From: Deltaproteobacteria bacterium
GTDB taxonomy: Bacteria; Desulfobacterota; Syntrophia; Syntrophales; Fen-1087
Direction of reading: 5' to 3'
DNA: 8,827 bases
Assembly: GCA_026388595.1 (NCBI GenBank)
Contig: JAPLJM010000155.1
Span: 1 to 8,827, forward strand
In this document: piece after piece, positions 5,668 through 8,827 of the stretch
Numbering within the stretch: the first letter of the stretch is position 1
How the letters are laid out: each line of letters opens with the position of its first letter
Translations under genes and position numbers: made by a program
Notes under the pieces: model-generated
Databases searched by the model: none
Told to the model about the DNA's origin: nothing
What the model saw: only the letters and a program-made list of their open reading frames with translations

Positions 5668-6918
5668 ATGGAACTGAAGCCGAGATCCTATGAAAAGATA
5701 TGCCAGCTGCTGCATAAGGGCGTGGACATCCCCAATCCACTGACCCTTGATATCGGCGATGAAGTCAATGTGGATCAGATCTCGGAAAAAGGCGTCCGGA
5801 TTTATCCGGGATGCCGGATTTATGGTCACAGTACGGTCATCTCAGCAGGCAGCCAGATCGGATATGAGGCACCGGCGACGATTGAAAACTGTCAGCTTGG
5901 AGAAAAGGTTGAACTGAAGGGCGGTTACTTCAGTCAGTCTGTCTTTCTCGGACAGGTAAAAATAGGCATGGGCGCTCATGTGCGCGAAGGCTGCATTCTG
6001 GAGGAGCAGGCGAACGGCGCCCACTGCGTGGGGCTGAAACAGACCATCCTTTTCCCTTTTGTGACGCTCGGGAGTCTGATCAACTTCTGCGACTGTTTGA
6101 TGGCCGGCGGCACAAGTCGCCAGAATCACAGTGAGGTCGGAAGTTCCTATATTCATTTTAACTTTACACCCGATGCCGACAAGACAACGCCCTCTCTCAT
6201 CGGCGATGTGCCGAGGGGCGTCATGCTGAACCAGCCCCCGATCTTTCTGGGCGGCCAGGGAGGCATCGTCGGTCCGCTACGGATGGGATATGGCAATGTC
6301 GTAGCGGCAGGCGCCATCCTGAGGAATGATCATCCGGAAGACAACAAGCTGATCTTCGAAATGACAGATTTCCGGGGTGAGCGGGATTTTGTACCGGCGA
6401 CCTACCCCAATATCAAGCGTATCTTGGAGAATAACATCCGCTACCTGGCAAACATGACAGCCATGGAAGCGTGGTACACACAGGTGAGGAAACCTTTCCT
6501 GGAAGCCCAGAAATTCGGCCTGCTCATCTATGCCGGGGTCATGGGCCAGCTCCTCTTGGCCAAGAAGGAGCGGCTAAAAAGGCTCAGGGCCATGGCAGAA
6601 AAGGCTATCGCCCCGACCTCACAGGGACGGAAGCAGGCGTCGGCCAAAGGCAGGCATGCCTTTTATGAACATCTGGAAGCCCTTGAAGGTCTGTTCAGCG
6701 GACTCCTTCAGGACGATATCACAGAGAAATCACGCGAGGTCTTTCTCCGGGATTTCCAGAAAGCCGCAGGGAAAAGCCGGGCGAATTACATCGAGACCAT
6801 CCGGAATATCCCCGTTGATGTCGCGTCAAGCGGGACCCGATGGCTCAGCAGCATTGTGGATAGGCTCTGCGAGCAGTGCTCAAAAACCATGCCGTCGCTG
6901 GATTTATTCAAGCAATGA
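5668..6918 (+). CDS. GlmU-like left-handed beta-helix protein with C-terminal helical domain
   Basis: Residues about 25-235 of 416 show hexapeptide-type periodicity (VRIYPGCRIYGHSTVISAGS, then IENCQLGEKVELKG, VFLGQVKIGMGAHVREGCIL), typical of left-handed beta-helix acyltransferases and sugar nucleotidyltransferase tails. FNFTPDADKTTPSLIGD (164-180) followed by VGP..GYGNVVAAGAI parallels the GlmU acetyltransferase stretch CNYDGANKFKT..IGD..VAP...GATIAAG. By the same eye alignment the GlmU catalytic His363 (GSKAGHLTYLGD) falls at Phe140 in GSLINFCDC, and the GlmU Tyr387 position is Phe166. There is no N-terminal uridylyltransferase domain. Residues about 245-416 are mostly helical and unassigned. 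GAGGG at 5659-5663 precedes the ATG. Between the GlmS-like gene (72 nt) and glmM (23 nt), a role in amino-sugar nucleotide synthesis, as an acyltransferase or as a partner protein, is inferred. Confidence 0.8.
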   Translation: MELKPRSYEKICQLLHKGVDIPNPLTLDIGDEVNVDQISEKGVRIYPGCRIYGHSTVISAGSQIGYEAPATIENCQLGEKVELKGGYFSQSVFLGQVKIGMGAHVREGCILEEQANGAHCVGLKQTILFPFVTLGSLINFCDCLMAGGTSRQNHSEVGSSYIHFNFTPDADKTTPSLIGDVPRGVMLNQPPIFLGGQGGIVGPLRMGYGNVVAAGAILRNDHPEDNKLIFEMTDFRGERDFVPATYPNIKRILENNIRYLANMTAMEAWYTQVRKPFLEAQKFGLLIYAGVMGQLLLAKKERLKRLRAMAEKAIAPTSQGRKQASAKGRHAFYEHLEALEGLFSGLLQDDITEKSREVFLRDFQKAAGKSRANYIETIRNIPVDVASSGTRWLSSIVDRLCEQCSKTMPSLDLFKQ

Positions 6919-6941
6919 CAAGATGATGGAACGGGAAACCC

Positions 6942-8291
6942 ATGAATAAACTATTTGGAACCGATGGGATCAGGGGCGAAGCAAACCGTTACCCCATCAG
7001 CGCAGAAATCGCCTTCAGCGTTGGGCAGGCCGTAGCGCATGTGTTTAAAAAGAACGGCCACCGCGCCCGGGTGATTATCGGAAAGGATACACGCATTTCC
7101 GGATATATGCTGGAAAGCTCCCTGGAGGCGGGAATCACCTCCATGGGGGGCCACCCCTACCTGGTCGGTGTGCTCCCCACCCCCGGCATCGCCTTCATCG
7201 CCCAGAGCATGCGCGCCGATGCCGGGATTGTAATCTCCGCCTCTCATAACCCCTATCAGGATAACGGACTCAAGATCTTCGGAGGAAACGGCTTCAAACT
7301 GACCGACGAAGAGGAAAAGATCATCGAAGACCTGATCCTCAACAACAAGCTTAATGATCTTTTGCCGACGTCAACAGGAATGGGGAAGGCCTTCCGCATG
7401 GAAGACGTCCAGGGTCGATACATCGTCTTTTTGAAGAACACCTTCCCCCGCAATCTCTCCATGGAGGGGATGAAAATAGTGATGGATGTGTCCAACGGCG
7501 CCACCTACCGGGTGGCGCCCGCAGCATTCATTGAGCTTGGCGCGGAAGTGGAAGTCATTCACAATACGCCGAACGGCACCAACATCAATGACCGATGCGG
7601 CTCACAGCATACCCAGGACCTGAAAAAAAGGGTGGTGGAGAGCGGGGCGGCCATTGGGCTGGCCTTTGATGGGGACGGCGACCGCCTCATCGCCGTGGAT
7701 GAAAAAGGCAATGAAATCCGGGGCGATCAGGTCCTCATCATCTGTGCCGACAGGTTGAAAAAAGAGGGAAAGTTAAAGAATAATCTCCTGGTCTGCACCG
7801 TGATGAGCAACCTGGGCTTAAGAATGGCCTGCAAAAAATACGGGATCAACTACCACACCGCGAAAGTGGGGGATCGCTACGTCCTGGAGGACATGCTGCG
7901 TCTGGGCTCGGTCGTCGGCGGCGAGGACGCGGGTCACATGATCTTCCTCGACCATCATACCACGGGCGACGGCATCATTGCAGCCATGCAGCTCATCGCA
8001 GCCATGGTCGGAGAAAGCAAGCCCCTCTCCGAAATGGCGCGCATGATGGACGTCTTTCCACAGAAGCTGATTAACATCGATGTGCAACGCAAACCGGACA
8101 TCACCACAATCCCCAGTATTGTGGAAGCGATCCGACAGGCGGAGCGGGAACTCGGCGAAGCGGGACGCGTTCTGGTCCGTTATTCCGGCACTCAGAACAT
8201 GTGCCGGGTCATGGTGGAAGGGCCGACCGACAGGGTGACGGAAAAGTATTGCCAACAGATTGCCGACATCGTAACCAGCGAACTTGGCTGA
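6942..8291 (+). CDS. glmM: Phosphoglucosamine mutase GlmM
   Basis: It interconverts glucosamine 6-phosphate and glucosamine 1-phosphate in the cytoplasm, using a phosphoserine and glucose 1,6-bisphosphate-type cycling, on the route to UDP-GlcNAc for peptidoglycan and lipopolysaccharide. The 449-residue length is normal for the family. LFGTDGIRG (residues 4-12) is the GlmM N-terminal signature. ISASHNPYQDNGLK carries the catalytic Ser101 (E. coli Ser102). DGDGDR at 243-248 is the Mg2+ loop. The C-terminal phosphate loop reads RYSGTQN (413-419), where many GlmM proteins have R.SGTEP. A GGA/GGGA purine stretch lies 6-14 nt before the ATG. The gene starts 23 nt after the beta-helix gene, which fits an operon. 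Phosphomannomutase is the only realistic alternative; the N-terminal signature and context favour GlmM. Confidence 0.95.
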   Translation: MNKLFGTDGIRGEANRYPISAEIAFSVGQAVAHVFKKNGHRARVIIGKDTRISGYMLESSLEAGITSMGGHPYLVGVLPTPGIAFIAQSMRADAGIVISASHNPYQDNGLKIFGGNGFKLTDEEEKIIEDLILNNKLNDLLPTSTGMGKAFRMEDVQGRYIVFLKNTFPRNLSMEGMKIVMDVSNGATYRVAPAAFIELGAEVEVIHNTPNGTNINDRCGSQHTQDLKKRVVESGAAIGLAFDGDGDRLIAVDEKGNEIRGDQVLIICADRLKKEGKLKNNLLVCTVMSNLGLRMACKKYGINYHTAKVGDRYVLEDMLRLGSVVGGEDAGHMIFLDHHTTGDGIIAAMQLIAAMVGESKPLSEMARMMDVFPQKLINIDVQRKPDITTIPSIVEAIRQAERELGEAGRVLVRYSGTQNMCRVMVEGPTDRVTEKYCQQIADIVTSELG

Positions 8292-8298
8292 TCCTTGC

Positions 8299-8322
8299 TT
8301 CTCCGTTGCAAGCGACGGGGAA
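8299..8322 (+). repeat. Hairpin between glmM and pyrG
   Basis: TTCTCCGT (8299-8306) and ACGGGGAA (8315-8322) can form an eight-pair stem with one G-U pair and an eight-base loop. No T-run follows, so it is not an ordinary terminator. It ends 22 nt before the pyrG start and might modulate pyrG expression or be incidental. Confidence 0.35.
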
Positions 8323-8344
8323 ATTAACCTTCAGGGACTAAACT

Positions 8345-8827
8345 ATGAAAAAGACAAAATTCATCTTCATCACCGGCGGCGTGCTTTCTTCGCTGGGCAA
8401 GGGACTGGCGGCGGCCTCCATCGCTGCCCTGCTGGAATCCAGAGGACTCCGGGTCACCAACCAGAAACTGGACCCCTATATCAATGTCGATCCCGGCACC
8501 ATGAGCCCCTTTCAGCACGGCGAGGTTTTTGTGACCGACGACGGGGCGGAAACCGATCTCGACCTGGGCCATTACGAGCGTTTTTCCTCCACCTGCATGG
8601 GAAAATGCAACAACCTGACCACAGGCCAGGTCTATTTTTCCGTTATTTCCAAGGAACGGCGGGGCGACTACCTGGGCAAAACCGTGCAGGTAATTCCCCA
8701 TATCACGAATGAAATCAAAGATTTCATAAAATCAACGGCCACGGGCTACGATGTGGCAATCGTCGAGATCGGCGGCACCGTCGGCGATATTGAAAGCCTT
8801 CCCTTTCTCGAAGCCATCCGGCAATTC
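8345..8827 (+). CDS. pyrG: CTP synthase PyrG, N-terminal 161 residues (partial)
   Basis: CTP synthase makes CTP from UTP, ATP and glutamine in the cytoplasm. It is the last step of pyrimidine nucleotide synthesis and supplies CTP for CMP-sugars and phospholipids. The visible part is the amidoligase domain: GGVLSSLGKG (11-20, ATP-binding loop with Lys19), LDPYINVDPGTMSPFQHGEV, DDGAETDLDLGHYERF with metal ligand Asp73, and EIGGTVGDIESLPFLEAIRQ with Glu141. These match E. coli PyrG closely, with an offset of one residue. The frame is open to the window edge; the remaining roughly 380 residues, including the class I glutaminase domain, lie outside. AGGGA at 8333-8337, seven bases before the ATG, supports the start. 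It follows glmM by 53 nt on the same strand. Confidence 0.97.
   Translation, partial: MKKTKFIFITGGVLSSLGKGLAAASIAALLESRGLRVTNQKLDPYINVDPGTMSPFQHGEVFVTDDGAETDLDLGHYERFSSTCMGKCNNLTTGQVYFSVISKERRGDYLGKTVQVIPHITNEIKDFIKSTATGYDVAIVEIGGTVGDIESLPFLEAIRQF

Noticed and set aside
8284..8712. Overlapping forward open frame of 142 codons at the pyrG start
   Set aside because: It is out of frame with an unmistakable PyrG sequence, so it is a shadow.

Overview
The window looks like a chromosomal housekeeping region of a Gram-negative bacterium, most likely a deltaproteobacterial (Desulfobacterota, Syntrophus-like) lineage. That is an inference from protein style, from a moaC gene beside a Fis-type HTH protein, and from an amino-sugar cluster running into pyrG. 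I see no rRNA or tRNA gene, insertion sequence, CRISPR array or phage gene.

Left end (1-427): the 5' end of a yifB/comM-type AAA+ gene runs leftward out of the window. An AT-rich divergent intergenic region separates it from the rightward genes. The first of these, moaC (428-863), is broken. Both halves are clearly MoaC, but they lie in different frames and about 47 nt of the middle are missing, including the codon for the catalytic lysine (E. coli Lys51). Then come a small three-helix membrane protein with a predicted PH-like core (894-1412) and a small Fis-type HTH protein starting at TTG (1438-1749).

Centre and right (1879-8827): a same-strand series that reads like an amino-sugar nucleotide pathway. 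It begins with a 1238-residue GlmS-like protein, about twice the usual size. It keeps the glutaminase and isomerase signature residues but has about 43 residues before the nucleophilic cysteine, extra material inside the glutaminase domain and about 330 extra C-terminal residues. Next is a 416-residue left-handed beta-helix protein that resembles the GlmU acetyltransferase half but has no uridylyltransferase domain and no obvious catalytic histidine. A conventional phosphoglucosamine mutase (glmM) and the 5' part of a conventional CTP synthase gene (pyrG) follow. Gaps are 72, 23 and 53 nt, so co-transcription is plausible.

How they could work together (inference): the GlmS-like protein would aminate a hexose phosphate using glutamine, GlmM would move the phosphate from C6 to C1, the beta-helix protein could acylate or otherwise handle the product, and PyrG, another glutamine-dependent enzyme, makes CTP for sugar activation. 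The points most worth a second look are the enlarged GlmS-like protein, its divergent GlmU-like partner and the internally deleted moaC.
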